Shown piece after piece: positions 45,290-55,399 of a DNA stretch of 64,000 nucleotides. The stretch's first letter is position 1. Each line of letters opens with the position of its first letter. The notes beneath the pieces were generated by a model. That model was not told where the DNA came from and searched no databases. It saw nothing but the letters and a program-made list of their open reading frames with translations. A program made the translations under genes and the position numbers. The DNA comes from Telluria antibiotica (GTDB taxonomy: Bacteria; Pseudomonadota; Gammaproteobacteria; Burkholderiales; Burkholderiaceae_D): positions 372,001 through 436,000 of the forward strand of contig NZ_JAAQOM010000003.1 in assembly GCF_011682055.1 (NCBI RefSeq), read 5' to 3'.

Positions 45290-46291
45290 TTATCTCTTCA
45301 GCGCGTCGGAAAGCAGCGAAGCGTCGATGCCGGCGGCGTAGTCGACGGGACCGGCGATCAGCTTGTTCGTGGCCAGGAACTGGTGGATGACGGGGCCCGC
45401 CGCGACGAGCGATTGCGGCTTGCCGGCATCGAGCGCGGCCTCGTTGTCGGCGCGGTCGAAGAAGCGGGTCCCCGGCAGGAAGACCTTGTACTCGGCCGGC
45501 TTGATGCCGACGACCTTGGCCATGATCTGTACCGCTTCGTCCGGGTGGTCGTGGATGAAGGCCTGGGTATCGAACCACGCCTGGATCATGCCGACGAGGT
45601 CCCGGCGCTTGGTCTTGTCGCGCAACGCCTTGCCGTGGGCGACGAGCAGGTCGGGCACGAGGCCCGGCATGTCGCGCGATGTGAACAGTGCGTGGCCCTT
45701 GCCGCTCGTCTGGATCTTGTTGACCCACGGGTTCCACACGACGGCGGCGTCCACGCGGCCGGCCATGAACGCGGCGGCGGCGTCGCCGGCGGATAGGTTG
45801 ACGACCTTGACGTCGTTGACGCTCATGCCGTTCTTCGCGAGCGCGGTGGCCAGCACGAAGTGCGAGATGCTGAACTGCTCCAGCGCCACCGTGCGGCCCT
45901 TCAGGTCGGCGAACGACTTGATCTTGGGACCAACCATCAACGCGTCGTTGCCGGCCGAGTTGTCGTTGACCAGCACGGCCTTGACGTCGACCTTCTTCGC
46001 CAGCGGGGTCATGGTGTCCGACCAGGTCTGTGCATTGGCATCCAGCTGGCCTGCCGACAGCGCGGCGACGGAATCCGTGTAATTGCCGAACCAGACCAGC
46101 TTGACGTTGGCGTTGTGGCGCTTGAAGAAGCCCTTCTGGTCCGCGACGTACCAGGCTACCCAGCCCGGCCAGTCGGACAGGCCGACCTTGACTTCCGCGT
46201 GCGCGGGCCGCACGGCCGACAGCGCCGCGCACAGGGCGATGGCCGTTGCGATGGAACTGCGAAGAATGCGATGGTGCTGGAAGAAACGCAT
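45290..46291 (-). CDS. NitT/TauT-family substrate-binding protein (probable guanidine)
   Basis: The protein has 333 residues. The signal peptide MRFFQHHRILRSSIATAIALCAALSAVRPAHA is followed by EVKVGLSDWPGWVAWYVADQKGFFK, the usual opening of SsuA/TauA/NrtA proteins. GGGAG lies 8 bases before ATG 46291. The longer frame to 46342 has no site and begins in the riboswitch-proximal leader. It is the first gene after the riboswitch, so expression follows guanidine. The ligand is inferred. Confidence 0.9.
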   Translation of the reverse strand: MRFFQHHRILRSSIATAIALCAALSAVRPAHAEVKVGLSDWPGWVAWYVADQKGFFKRHNANVKLVWFGNYTDSVAALSAGQLDANAQTWSDTMTPLAKKVDVKAVLVNDNSAGNDALMVGPKIKSFADLKGRTVALEQFSISHFVLATALAKNGMSVNDVKVVNLSAGDAAAAFMAGRVDAAVVWNPWVNKIQTSGKGHALFTSRDMPGLVPDLLVAHGKALRDKTKRRDLVGMIQAWFDTQAFIHDHPDEAVQIMAKVVGIKPAEYKVFLPGTRFFDRADNEAALDAGKPQSLVAAGPVIHQFLATNKLIAGPVDYAAGIDASLLSDALKR

Positions 46292-46343
46292 GATGGAGCT
46301 CCCGAAGTGGATAAAAACGAGAGGCAAGCGATTGCGGCGCAAT

Positions 46344-46455
46344 CGTCCTCCCGGGCTTTTATCCCTCCGTGTAGCTCCTTGCCGCGGCGCGGCGGGGAAC
46401 CGGCAGCTCTCGGACCAGCACCGCAGGACGCGGTCGGAACCCTAGCCACCTTTTA
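46344..46455 (-). promoter_or_regulatory. Guanidine-I (ykkC) riboswitch
   Basis: On the minus strand the conserved ykkC blocks occur in order: GGTGGCTAGGGTTCCG, then GGTGCTGGTCCGAGAGC, then ACGGAGGGATAAAAGCCCGGGAGGA. Those blocks pair as in the aptamer. The 3' end is about 50 nt before the binding-protein start. It switches on the guanidine import and degradation operon when guanidine is bound. It is the best evidence that the carboxylase handles guanidine. Confidence 0.95.
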
Positions 46456-46468
46456 GAGATGTGCGCGA

Positions 46469-46484
46469 TGCCAACACCGGCCCA
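46469..46484 (-). promoter_or_regulatory. Possible sigma-54 promoter of the guanidine operon
   Basis: Minus-strand TGGGCCGGTGTTGGCA has the essential GG and GC at the right 10-bp spacing but only a moderate consensus. The start point would lie near 46457, just at the 5' edge of the riboswitch. No good -35/-10 pair was seen. Confidence 0.4.
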
Positions 46485-46595
46485 CCTCTCGTTGCAGGTT
46501 CGATCTGCAAGAAGGATGCCAGTCGGTTTCGTACGGGTTTCTCGATGGGCAGGCAGCGGGCGCACATTCGCGAGGCGCCCCGGCGGTGCGCGCGC

Positions 46596-46610
46596 GCGCC
46601 AAGCTGGTGC
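46596..46610. promoter_or_regulatory. NtrC-like site
   Basis: Minus-strand GCACC-AGCTT-GGCGC matches GCACC-N5-GGTGC in 9 of 10 positions and lies about 110 bp upstream of the possible -24/-12 element. That is a normal NtrC enhancer distance. A GGTGCA half site is near 46625. Confidence 0.4.
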
Positions 46611-46863
46611 GTTTATCGCGCAGGCGGTGCACGCTGGCCGCGGGTGGGTAGGTGGTGGGCGGGCGGGCACCGACCTTGCATGGGACACGACACGAACACG
46701 CCGCGGAGAAACGATGCCCACCTTTGCCAGCACCAACCGCCGCCGCCTTGCCTGGCTTGCCCGGGTGCTCCTGCATCTGCTGGCGGCGCGGCCGGCGCAC
46801 CGCTATCCGCGGATTGCGAGACCGGGATCGAAGGACGGGCTCTGACCCGTGTGAGATGGCGCA

Positions 46864-48729
46864 TCAATCGCGCGGCAGCGGCTTGCCCTTGGCGATCACT
46901 TCGTGGCAATCGCCCTTGATGGTGGCGTTGTCGTAGTCCGTCCAGCCGTAGCTGTCGACGTAGCGCTTGTGCTGCTTGAACGCGGCGTTCACGAAGCTCC
47001 AGTCCAGGTGCTCGTCCGGGTAGCGCACGTCGCCCAGGTCGAGGATGGTGTGAAACATGTTTTCCGTCGCCAGCTTCGCCTTGCGGTGGCGGCGCAGTTG
47101 CGCGACCTTGTCCGGGAAGCGCGCCGCGTACGTGTCCGAGTACCACGCGAACGCGGGGACGTGGAATTCGTATTGCGTGTTGTGGCCGTGGAAGGCGAGG
47201 CGGCAGCTGTTGTCGTACAGCGTCTGGCCGTGGTCGGCCACGTACAGCATCGCGGCCGGCGCATCTGCCTCCTTCAGCGCCTTGACCACGTGATCGAGGA
47301 ACCAGTCCGTGTACAGGATCGAGCTGTCGTAGCTGTTGTTCAGCTTGTCCTTGATCTTGATGTCCGTGTAGACGGGCTTGTCGATGCCGTACAGCGACGG
47401 CAGCCATTTGTCGAACTGCTTCGGATAGCGGTGGCTGTAGTTCCAGTGGCTGCCCAGCGTGTGCAGCACGATCAGCTTCTTCGGCGCCGGGTCGGCGACG
47501 GCATGCTTCAGCGGGCCGAACAGGATTTCGTCGTAATTCGAATTGTCCGTGAAGCCGCCCAGGTTCAGGAAGTCGACGACGTCCGCTTCCTTCGCGAACA
47601 CGGATACGGGTGTGTCGAACTTGCCGAACGAGATCTGGTTCGACAGCCAGAACGTTTTATAGCCCGCCTCCTTGAACGCGGTCAGGAACGATTTTTCCGA
47701 GAACCCGTCCTTGAGGCTTTGCGTGGCCGGCTTGCGCGAGATGATGACGGGCACCGACAGGCGCGTGGCCGACACGGACGTGATCACGTCGCGCAGCGGG
47801 ACGACGTTCGGCTCCTGCGACAACAGCGGATTCGTGTCGCGGTCGTAGCCGTTGAGGCTCCAGCGGTCGTAGCGCGACGATTCGCCGATCACCATCACGA
47901 CGATCTGCGGGTCATTGTTCGGCTCGGCCAGGTGCGCGTGGAAGCGGAAGCTGGCGCTGTGGCGGTTGAGGTCGGCCAGGTAGACCCGCTCCTTGTAGAA
48001 ATCGACGCCGCGCGCGGCCAGGCCGAATGGCCACGAGTGAGCGAACGTGTCGAGGTCGAACGGCAGCTTCATCCAGTGCGCCAGCGGCGGCAGCGACGCG
48101 GGACGGGGTACGCTGGACGGGCGGGGCGGCGCCGTCTCTTCGCTGGCGGCATCAAGGCTGTCCGACGCGGACGCCTTCACGAGCCGGACACCGGCCGATG
48201 CCGGCGCGCCATGGCTCGCCAGCGGCGGCGGGGCGACGCCGTACTTCAGGCCGTAGCCGAACACGGCGGCCACGAGTGCCAGCACGACGAGCACGACGGG
48301 ACGCGAGACGTCCGCCCAGTCGAGGTCGCGCGTGCGCCAGGCCGCGATCCAGCTCGTGACGAACCACACGACCATGCCGATGAACACGCCAACCAGCAGC
48401 CAGACCTTGTTGCCGAGGAATTCCATCGCTTCGGCCGGGCTCGTCTCCGCGATGATGCCGAGGTGGTGCGTCGAGATGCCCTGGCCGTAGAAAGCGTACA
48501 GGTACAGCTCGACGGGCAGCGCCAGGAAGGCGGGCAGCAGCAGCCAGTGGAAATAGGCAGGGCGCTTGAACACGGCCCACACGCCCAGCCAGGCGAGCAG
48601 CTCCAGGCCGGCGATCTGGGCGGGACGCGCGAGCGGCAGGCCGAACAGGGGCGCCACGTACGGCACGCAGGACAACAGCAGATAAGTGAGCGCGACGTAC
48701 AGGTTGCGCGGGCGTAGCAAATATGACAT
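46864..48729 (-). CDS. Phosphoethanolamine transferase (EptA/CptA/OpgE-like)
   Basis: The protein has 621 residues. About five N-terminal membrane helices (residues 5-175) are followed by a sulfatase-type domain. The nucleophile block IGESSRYDRWSLNGYDRDTNP is near 280, with Ser where EptA has Thr (GETAR); metal ligands follow in YVADHGQTLYDN and FHGHNTQYEFH. Family role: transfer of phosphoethanolamine from phosphatidylethanolamine to lipid A, core sugar or periplasmic glucan. A link with the cyclic glucan of this genome (OpgE-like) is possible. A GATAAT -10 box lies at 48776-48771 on the minus strand; the tnpB remnant abuts this region. Confidence 0.87.
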   Translation of the reverse strand: MSYLLRPRNLYVALTYLLLSCVPYVAPLFGLPLARPAQIAGLELLAWLGVWAVFKRPAYFHWLLLPAFLALPVELYLYAFYGQGISTHHLGIIAETSPAEAMEFLGNKVWLLVGVFIGMVVWFVTSWIAAWRTRDLDWADVSRPVVLVVLALVAAVFGYGLKYGVAPPPLASHGAPASAGVRLVKASASDSLDAASEETAPPRPSSVPRPASLPPLAHWMKLPFDLDTFAHSWPFGLAARGVDFYKERVYLADLNRHSASFRFHAHLAEPNNDPQIVVMVIGESSRYDRWSLNGYDRDTNPLLSQEPNVVPLRDVITSVSATRLSVPVIISRKPATQSLKDGFSEKSFLTAFKEAGYKTFWLSNQISFGKFDTPVSVFAKEADVVDFLNLGGFTDNSNYDEILFGPLKHAVADPAPKKLIVLHTLGSHWNYSHRYPKQFDKWLPSLYGIDKPVYTDIKIKDKLNNSYDSSILYTDWFLDHVVKALKEADAPAAMLYVADHGQTLYDNSCRLAFHGHNTQYEFHVPAFAWYSDTYAARFPDKVAQLRRHRKAKLATENMFHTILDLGDVRYPDEHLDWSFVNAAFKQHKRYVDSYGWTDYDNATIKGDCHEVIAKGKPLPRD

Positions 48730-48814
48730 CGGAACGAGCGTTGTGCGGCAGTGCGTAGGCGAAGTCGGCTATTATCCGATTTTTGCCACTGGTAACGCTA
48801 CCGTTCTTCCAAAC

Positions 48815-49801
48815 TTACGCAAAGTTAGCCATAGTTAACTTTGCCGTCGGATTCCCGCTTCCCTGGGGCCGGTTTCGCCCTGCGCGCGCAGGGCCAGAGC
48901 CTTCCCCTCCACGGGCTGAAGCGGTCGAACTAGCCGCCATGTTTCTTAGATTGATCGCTGCGTTAACGTCGCGGTCGTTTAACGCCCCGCAGCCTGGACA
49001 GGTCCAGTTCCGCGCGCCGAGGCCGAGCGATTCCAGCCGGTGTCCGCAGCCTGAGCACAGCTTGCTACTCGGGAACCATCGGTCGACCAGTACGACTTGT
49101 CCGCCTCGCCAGGTCGACTTGTACTCGAGTTGGCGGCGAAATTCGTAAAATCCCATGTCGGAGATGGCCCGAGCCAGGTGCCGATTACCCAGCATGCCCT
49201 TGCCGTTGAGGTTCTCAATACCGATCGTGTGAAAGCGGCGCGTGATACTGCTGCTGAGCTGGTGCAGGCTGTCGCGACGGATGTTGGCGATGCGCGCGTG
49301 CAGCTTCGCCGGTTTCAGCTTCGCCTCGGCGCGGTTGTGCGATCCTTTGACTTTACGGTACAAGGCACGCGACAGTCGCCGCAACCGGGGCAGTAGCGTG
49401 CGCAATGCCATCGGGCCCTGAATCGTTTCGCCGGTCGACAGAGTGGCCAGCACCGTAATGCCCAGATCCACCCCGACCGCGCCTTGATTATCGGCTGGCG
49501 GCACTGGCGAATCGGTGGTATCGACCGTGATGCTGGCATACCAGTGGTCGGCAATGCATGCGATCGAAGCCGACACGACCTTGCCCGCGAAGCGCAACAC
49601 CTCACGCATGCGGACCCATCCCGGCTTCGGAATGCGGATGCGCCGCCCCTCGACCCGGAACTGATCATTTGTCAGGGTAAAGCGGTCGTCCCGTCCTTTC
49701 CTGCGAAACCTTGGATAACGGGATCGCCCGGCAAAGAAATTCTCGAAGGCCCGCCCCAGCTGCATGATTCGGGTCAGCCGGATGCGGTGTGCTACGAACA
49801 T
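48815..49801 (-). pseudogene. tnpB: TnpB (IS200/IS605-type) transposon nuclease, 5'-truncated remnant
   Basis: 328 residues remain; full TnpB has about 370-420. The part kept starts at the LGRAFENFFAGRSRYPRFRRK block and carries all RuvC residues: GVDLG, IENLNGKGM and DRDVNAAIN. The zinc ribbon is CSGCG...CPGCG. The ~70 N-terminal residues of the family are missing; reading upstream in frame gives only a short QYDRQ-like trace. No TnpA gene is present. It lies in the gap between the transferase and rpsL. Whether the RNA-guided nuclease still works is unknown, but the N-terminal loss makes it unlikely. Confidence 0.85.
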
Positions 49802-50228
49802 TGAATATCCCTGGCGGTCATACTGGTCGGGAGATCAAAGGTTTGACAGTGCTGAGCGGAATGAACTTTTTCCTATTGCCCTAAGAGCGCGCAGCGTTAG
49901 CTTAGTTCCGCGCTAACCGTTCTCTCCTGCACAACGGATGAAATCCGGCGTACACTGCTGTGTCGTTATCACGACATCTACTGCGTGTTTACGCAATCTC
50001 CCGCCGCTGTCGAGGTGCATGGTCAGCAAGTTTGTTGACCCGGCCCTGCTTCAGGTTTATACTCGCGAGTTCTCGAATTATTCTGCACATGGTTTACGCA
50101 TAACAGCCGCTCCCGCTGGTGAGTGGCTGTCGTCGCCTGTACGGACCCTGTCGGGACAAGGTTTCAGCCCCCGGGAAGCAAGAGCCCCGGGTCATCAACT
50201 AGTAGTCATTTTGTTGGATTTTTGAACG
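49802..50228. other. Gap upstream of rpsL; promoter and leader
   Basis: The 427 bp between the tnpB remnant and rpsL have no gene. They contain the rpsL promoter (50035-50063) and a 160-nt leader in which CCCGGG at about 50170 and CCCGGG at about 50190 can pair. 49802-50030 shows nothing recognisable; it may include the lost 5' end of the transposon. Confidence 0.5.
50035..50063 (+). promoter_or_regulatory. str operon promoter
   Basis: TTGACC at 50035-50040 and TATACT at 50058-50063 are 17 bp apart, close to the sigma-70 consensus. Transcription would start near 50070 and run into rpsL. Confidence 0.75.
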
Positions 50229-50612
50229 ATGCCAACCATCAATCAACTGATTCGCAAGCCGCGTGAAGCCGCGGTTGTGAAGAGCAAGTCGCCGGCACTG
50301 GAAAACTGCCCGCAAAAGCGCGGTGTTTGCACCCGTGTCTACACGACGACCCCGAAGAAGCCGAACTCGGCACTGCGTAAAGTCGCCAAAGTTCGCCTGA
50401 CCAACGGTTTCGAAGTCATTTCGTACATCGGCGGTGAAGGCCACAACCTGCAGGAACACTCGGTCGTGCTGATCCGCGGCGGCCGTGTGAAGGACTTGCC
50501 GGGTGTGCGTTACCACATGGTCCGCGGTGCACTGGATACCCAGGGCGTGAAAGACCGTAAGCAGGCCCGTTCGAAATACGGTGCCAAGCGTGCCAAGGCT
50601 GCCAAGAAGTAA
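50229..50612 (+). CDS. rpsL: 30S ribosomal protein S12
   Basis: The protein has 127 residues. [12 protein letters not shown] start, [15 protein letters not shown] (streptomycin-site loop) and [13 protein letters not shown] are intact. K at the usual resistance position of PKKPNS is wild type, so no streptomycin-resistance change is seen. It is the first gene of the str operon. Confidence 0.98.
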   Translation: MPTINQLIRKPREAAVVKSKSPALENCPQKRGVCTRVYTTTPKKPNSALRKVAKVRLTNGFEVISYIGGEGHNLQEHSVVLIRGGRVKDLPGVRYHMVRGALDTQGVKDRKQARSKYGAKRAKAAKK

Positions 50613-50698
50613 TCTTCTTGCAATCTGGGTAAATTAATATTGAGTTAGTTGAGGCGGCCGGAAGGCCGAGTAAGTGAAGGGCTTTGATGGCCTTTCGC

Positions 50699-50714
50699 GA
50701 GTGCGCAAGCACTC
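50699..50714 (+). promoter_or_regulatory. Hairpin in the rpsL-rpsG gap
   Basis: GAGTGC-GCAA-GCACTC is a 6-bp stem with a GNRA loop, 25 bases before rpsG. In enterobacteria this gap is the S7 autoregulation site; a similar role here is only a suggestion. Confidence 0.35.
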
Positions 50715-50738
50715 AACTGAAGACAGGAAGGAATTGAA

Positions 50739-51209
50739 ATGCCACGTCGTCGTGAAGTACCTAAGCGCGAAATTCTGCCGGATCCGAAATTCGGCAACAT
50801 CGATCTCGCCAAATTCGTCAACGTCCTGATGTTGTCCGGCAAGAAGTCGGTCGCAGAAAACATCATCTACGGTGCCTTCGACTACATCCAGTCGAAATCG
50901 GGCAAGGACCCGCTGGAAGTGTTCGCAACCGCGATCAACAACTGCAAGCCGATGGTCGAGGTGAAATCCCGCCGCGTCGGTGGCGCCAACTACCAGGTGC
51001 CGGTTGAAGTGCGTCCGGTCCGCCGTATGGCCCTGTCTATGCGTTGGTTGCGCGAAGCCGCAAACAAGCGTAGCGAGAAATCCATGCAGCAGCGCCTGGG
51101 TGGCGAGCTGATGGAAGCAGCAGAAGGCCGCGGCGGCGCGATGAAGCGTCGTGACGAGGTGCACCGTATGGCTGAAGCGAACAAGGCGTTCTCGCACTTC
51201 CGCTTCTAA
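50739..51209 (+). CDS. rpsG: 30S ribosomal protein S7
   Basis: The protein has 156 residues. [19 protein letters not shown] start and [16 protein letters not shown] are typical, and length is normal for the family. AGGAAGGAA precedes the ATG. It nucleates assembly of the 30S head. Order rpsL-rpsG-fusA-tuf is the common str arrangement. Confidence 0.98.
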   Translation: MPRRREVPKREILPDPKFGNIDLAKFVNVLMLSGKKSVAENIIYGAFDYIQSKSGKDPLEVFATAINNCKPMVEVKSRRVGGANYQVPVEVRPVRRMALSMRWLREAANKRSEKSMQQRLGGELMEAAEGRGGAMKRRDEVHRMAEANKAFSHFRF

Positions 51210-51340
51210 GCAAATGGCCAATCTCTTCGGGGCAGAACGCCCCGGGTGGTGCGGCCATGCAGTATCCGTTGTTCAGGCCGAGCTCATTTTGATCACCAGA
51301 ATGCTGCTCGGTTTTGTCCATTCAAAAGTTAGGAAAATTT

Positions 51341-53446
<2,106 letters not shown>

Positions 53447-53453
53447 TTAACAA

Positions 53454-53481
53454 CAGGCCGGGTGGTATCCCGTCCGGCCTG
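53454..53481 (+). promoter_or_regulatory. Hairpin in the fusA-tuf gap
   Basis: CAGGCCGG and CCGGCCTG form a perfect 8-bp stem with a 12-nt loop. There is no T-run, so processing or attenuation is more likely than termination. Confidence 0.4.
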
Positions 53482-53520
53482 AACAAAAACTAGATATTGT
53501 TCTTTTAAAGGAAGATCAAA

Positions 53521-54711
53521 ATGGCAAAAGGTAAATTCGAACGGACCAAGCCGCACGTGAACGTCGGCACCATCGGTCACGTTGACCACGGCAAAACCAC
53601 CCTGACGGCTGCAATCGCAACCGTTCTGTCGAAGAAGTTTGGCGGCGAAGCCAAGGCCTACGACCAGATCGACGCGGCTCCGGAAGAAAAAGCGCGCGGC
53701 ATCACGATCAACACCGCACACGTCGAGTACGAGACGGCCAACCGCCACTACGCACACGTCGACTGCCCGGGCCACGCCGACTACATCAAGAACATGATCA
53801 CCGGTGCTGCCCAGATGGACGGCGCGATCCTGGTGTGCTCGGCCGCTGACGGCCCGATGCCGCAGACGCGCGAACACATCCTGCTGGCTCGCCAGGTGGG
53901 TGTTCCGTACATCATCGTGTTCCTGAACAAGTGCGACCTGGTCGACGACGCAGAACTGCTGGAACTGGTCGAAATGGAAGTGCGCGAGCTCCTGTCGAAG
54001 TACGAGTTCCCGGGCGACGACCTGCCGATCATCAAGGGTTCGGCTCGTATGGCACTGGAAGGTGCAGCCGGCGAAATGGGCGAAGACTGCATCATCCGTC
54101 TGGCCGAAGCACTGGACACCTACATCCCGACGCCGGAACGTGCCGTTGACGGCGCCTTCCTGATGCCGGTGGAAGACGTGTTCTCGATCTCGGGCCGCGG
54201 TACCGTGGTGACCGGTCGTGTCGAGCGCGGCATCATCAAGGTCGGCGAAGAGATCGAAATCGTCGGCATCACCGACACCGTCAAGACGACCTGCACCGGC
54301 GTGGAAATGTTCCGCAAGCTGCTGGATCAAGGTCAGGCTGGCGACAACGTCGGCCTGCTGCTGCGCGGCACCAAGCGTGAAGACGTCCAGCGTGGTCAGG
54401 TTCTGGCCAAGCCGGGTTCGATCAAGCCGCACACCGACTTCACGGGCGAAGTGTACGTCCTGTCGAAGGACGAAGGCGGTCGTCACACCCCGTTCTTCAA
54501 CAACTACCGTCCGCAGTTCTACTTCCGTACGACGGACGTGACCGGTTCGATCGTTCTGCCGGCCGATAAAGAGATGGTCATGCCGGGCGACAACGTGTCG
54601 ATCACCGTCAAGCTGATCGCTCCGATCGCGATGGAAGAAGGTCTGCGCTTCGCAATCCGCGAAGGCGGCCGTACCGTCGGCGCCGGCGTGGTTGCCAAGA
54701 TCCTGGCCTAA
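53521..54711 (+). CDS. tuf: Elongation factor Tu
   Basis: The protein has 396 residues. G motifs are [17 protein letters not shown] and NKCD. Carries aminoacyl-tRNA to the ribosome. AGGAAG lies before the ATG. A second tuf copy probably exists elsewhere in the genome, as in most Betaproteobacteria; it is not in this window. Confidence 0.98.
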   Translation: MAKGKFERTKPHVNVGTIGHVDHGKTTLTAAIATVLSKKFGGEAKAYDQIDAAPEEKARGITINTAHVEYETANRHYAHVDCPGHADYIKNMITGAAQMDGAILVCSAADGPMPQTREHILLARQVGVPYIIVFLNKCDLVDDAELLELVEMEVRELLSKYEFPGDDLPIIKGSARMALEGAAGEMGEDCIIRLAEALDTYIPTPERAVDGAFLMPVEDVFSISGRGTVVTGRVERGIIKVGEEIEIVGITDTVKTTCTGVEMFRKLLDQGQAGDNVGLLLRGTKREDVQRGQVLAKPGSIKPHTDFTGEVYVLSKDEGGRHTPFFNNYRPQFYFRTTDVTGSIVLPADKEMVMPGDNVSITVKLIAPIAMEEGLRFAIREGGRTVGAGVVAKILA

Positions 54712-54721
54712 TAGCGATATC

Positions 54722-54799
54722 GTAGGGTGGGCACCCCGTGCCCACGCGTAACGCCAACATATCGGAAGCGTTCGCGTGGGCTCGGGGAGCCCACCCTAC
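54722..54799. repeat. REPIN-like paired palindrome, copy 2
   Basis: GTAGGGTGGGCACCCCGTGC... and its inverse ...GGGGAGCCCACCCTAC are separated by a short spacer. Located 10 bp after the tuf stop. Same family as the copies at 15596 and 59740. Confidence 0.8.
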
Positions 54800-54812
54800 C
54801 AGTAGCAACAAT

Positions 54813-54854
54813 CAGACAGAAGGGACGGAGCGAAAGTTCTGTCCCTTCTGTCTG
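54813..54854 (+). terminator. Perfect 14-bp stem-loop downstream of tuf
   Basis: CAGACAGAAGGGAC and GTCCCTTCTGTCTG are perfectly complementary around a 14-nt loop. It follows REPIN copy 2. No U-tract follows, so it is at best an atypical terminator; it may instead be another dispersed palindrome. Confidence 0.45.
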
Positions 54855-54938
54855 TGCAGCTGAGGGTGAAAGGGTGTTATACTGCCGTCCCCTCGCAGTT
54901 AGTCTCACCTTGTACACGCAGTACCTGACTTTTGATTG

Positions 54939-54966
54939 CCGGCCCCGTGCCGGTTCGTTCTTTTTT
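54939..54966 (+). promoter_or_regulatory. rpsJ leader attenuator-like hairpin
   Basis: CCGGC and GCCGG form a 5-bp stem followed by TTCGTTCTTTTTT, 12 bp before the rpsJ ATG. A TATACT -10 box lies upstream at 54878-54883 with a poor -35. The S10 leader controls transcription through L4 in enterobacteria; whether that holds here is open. Confidence 0.4.
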
Positions 54967-54977
54967 AAGGAAATAGC

Positions 54978-55295
54978 ATGTCCGCTCCGAATCAGAAAAT
55001 CCGTATCCGCCTGAAAGCGTTCGACTACAAGCTGATCGACCAGTCCGCCCTGGAAATCGTCGACACCGCCAAGCGCACCGGCGCAGTCGTCAAGGGCCCG
55101 GTTCCGCTGCCGACCCGCATCCAGCGCTTCGACGTGCTGCGTTCCCCGCACGTCAACAAGACCTCGCGCGACCAGTTCGAAATCCGTACGCACCAGCGTC
55201 TGATGGACATCGTGGACCCGACCGACAAGACCGTCGACGCGCTGATGAAGCTGGACCTGCCGGCTGGCGTCGACGTCGAAATCAAGCTGCAGTAA
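54978..55295 (+). CDS. rpsJ: 30S ribosomal protein S10
   Basis: The protein has 105 residues. [28 protein letters not shown] and [35 protein letters not shown] are standard. AAGGAAATAGC precedes the ATG. Also a NusE transcription factor. It has its own promoter and terminator here, separate from rplC, which is unusual for the S10 operon. Confidence 0.98.
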   Translation: MSAPNQKIRIRLKAFDYKLIDQSALEIVDTAKRTGAVVKGPVPLPTRIQRFDVLRSPHVNKTSRDQFEIRTHQRLMDIVDPTDKTVDALMKLDLPAGVDVEIKLQ

Positions 55296-55336
55296 TCGTT
55301 TCAAGCGTCCTGGCGGCCCTGCCGCCGGCGCATGCA

Positions 55337-55379
55337 AAACGGCCCATCCACTTCGCGGTAGATGGGCCGTTTGCTTTTG
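55337..55379. terminator. Rho-independent terminator after rpsJ
   Basis: AAACGGCCCATC and GATGGGCCGTTT are perfectly paired around a 12-nt loop, followed by GCTTTT. It separates rpsJ from the convergent deaminase gene and probably works in both directions. Confidence 0.8.
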
Positions 55380-55399
55380 GCGTGGCTCGCAGTGGCTCG

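Larger units (their letters stand above)
46456..46863. other. Leader and promoter region of the guanidine operon; no gene
   Basis: The 408-bp gap between riboswitch and phosphoethanolamine transferase holds no convincing coding frame; the few open frames have no family likeness or binding site. It carries a possible sigma-54 promoter and an NtrC-like site. ACGGG and CCCGT near 46837-46853 form a short hairpin next to the transferase stop codon. Confidence 0.5.

Noticed and set aside
46459-46845. Small plus-strand open frames upstream of the guanidine riboswitch
   Set aside because: Arg-rich, no ribosome binding site or family likeness; the region looks like promoter DNA.
48730-49860. Complete IS200/IS605 element
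   Set aside because: No TnpA gene and no clear left end were seen, and TnpB lacks its N-terminus, so only a remnant is called.
54727-55014. Small open frames across REPIN copy 2 and the rpsJ leader
   Set aside because: They translate palindromic repeat and leader sequence and overlap rpsJ.
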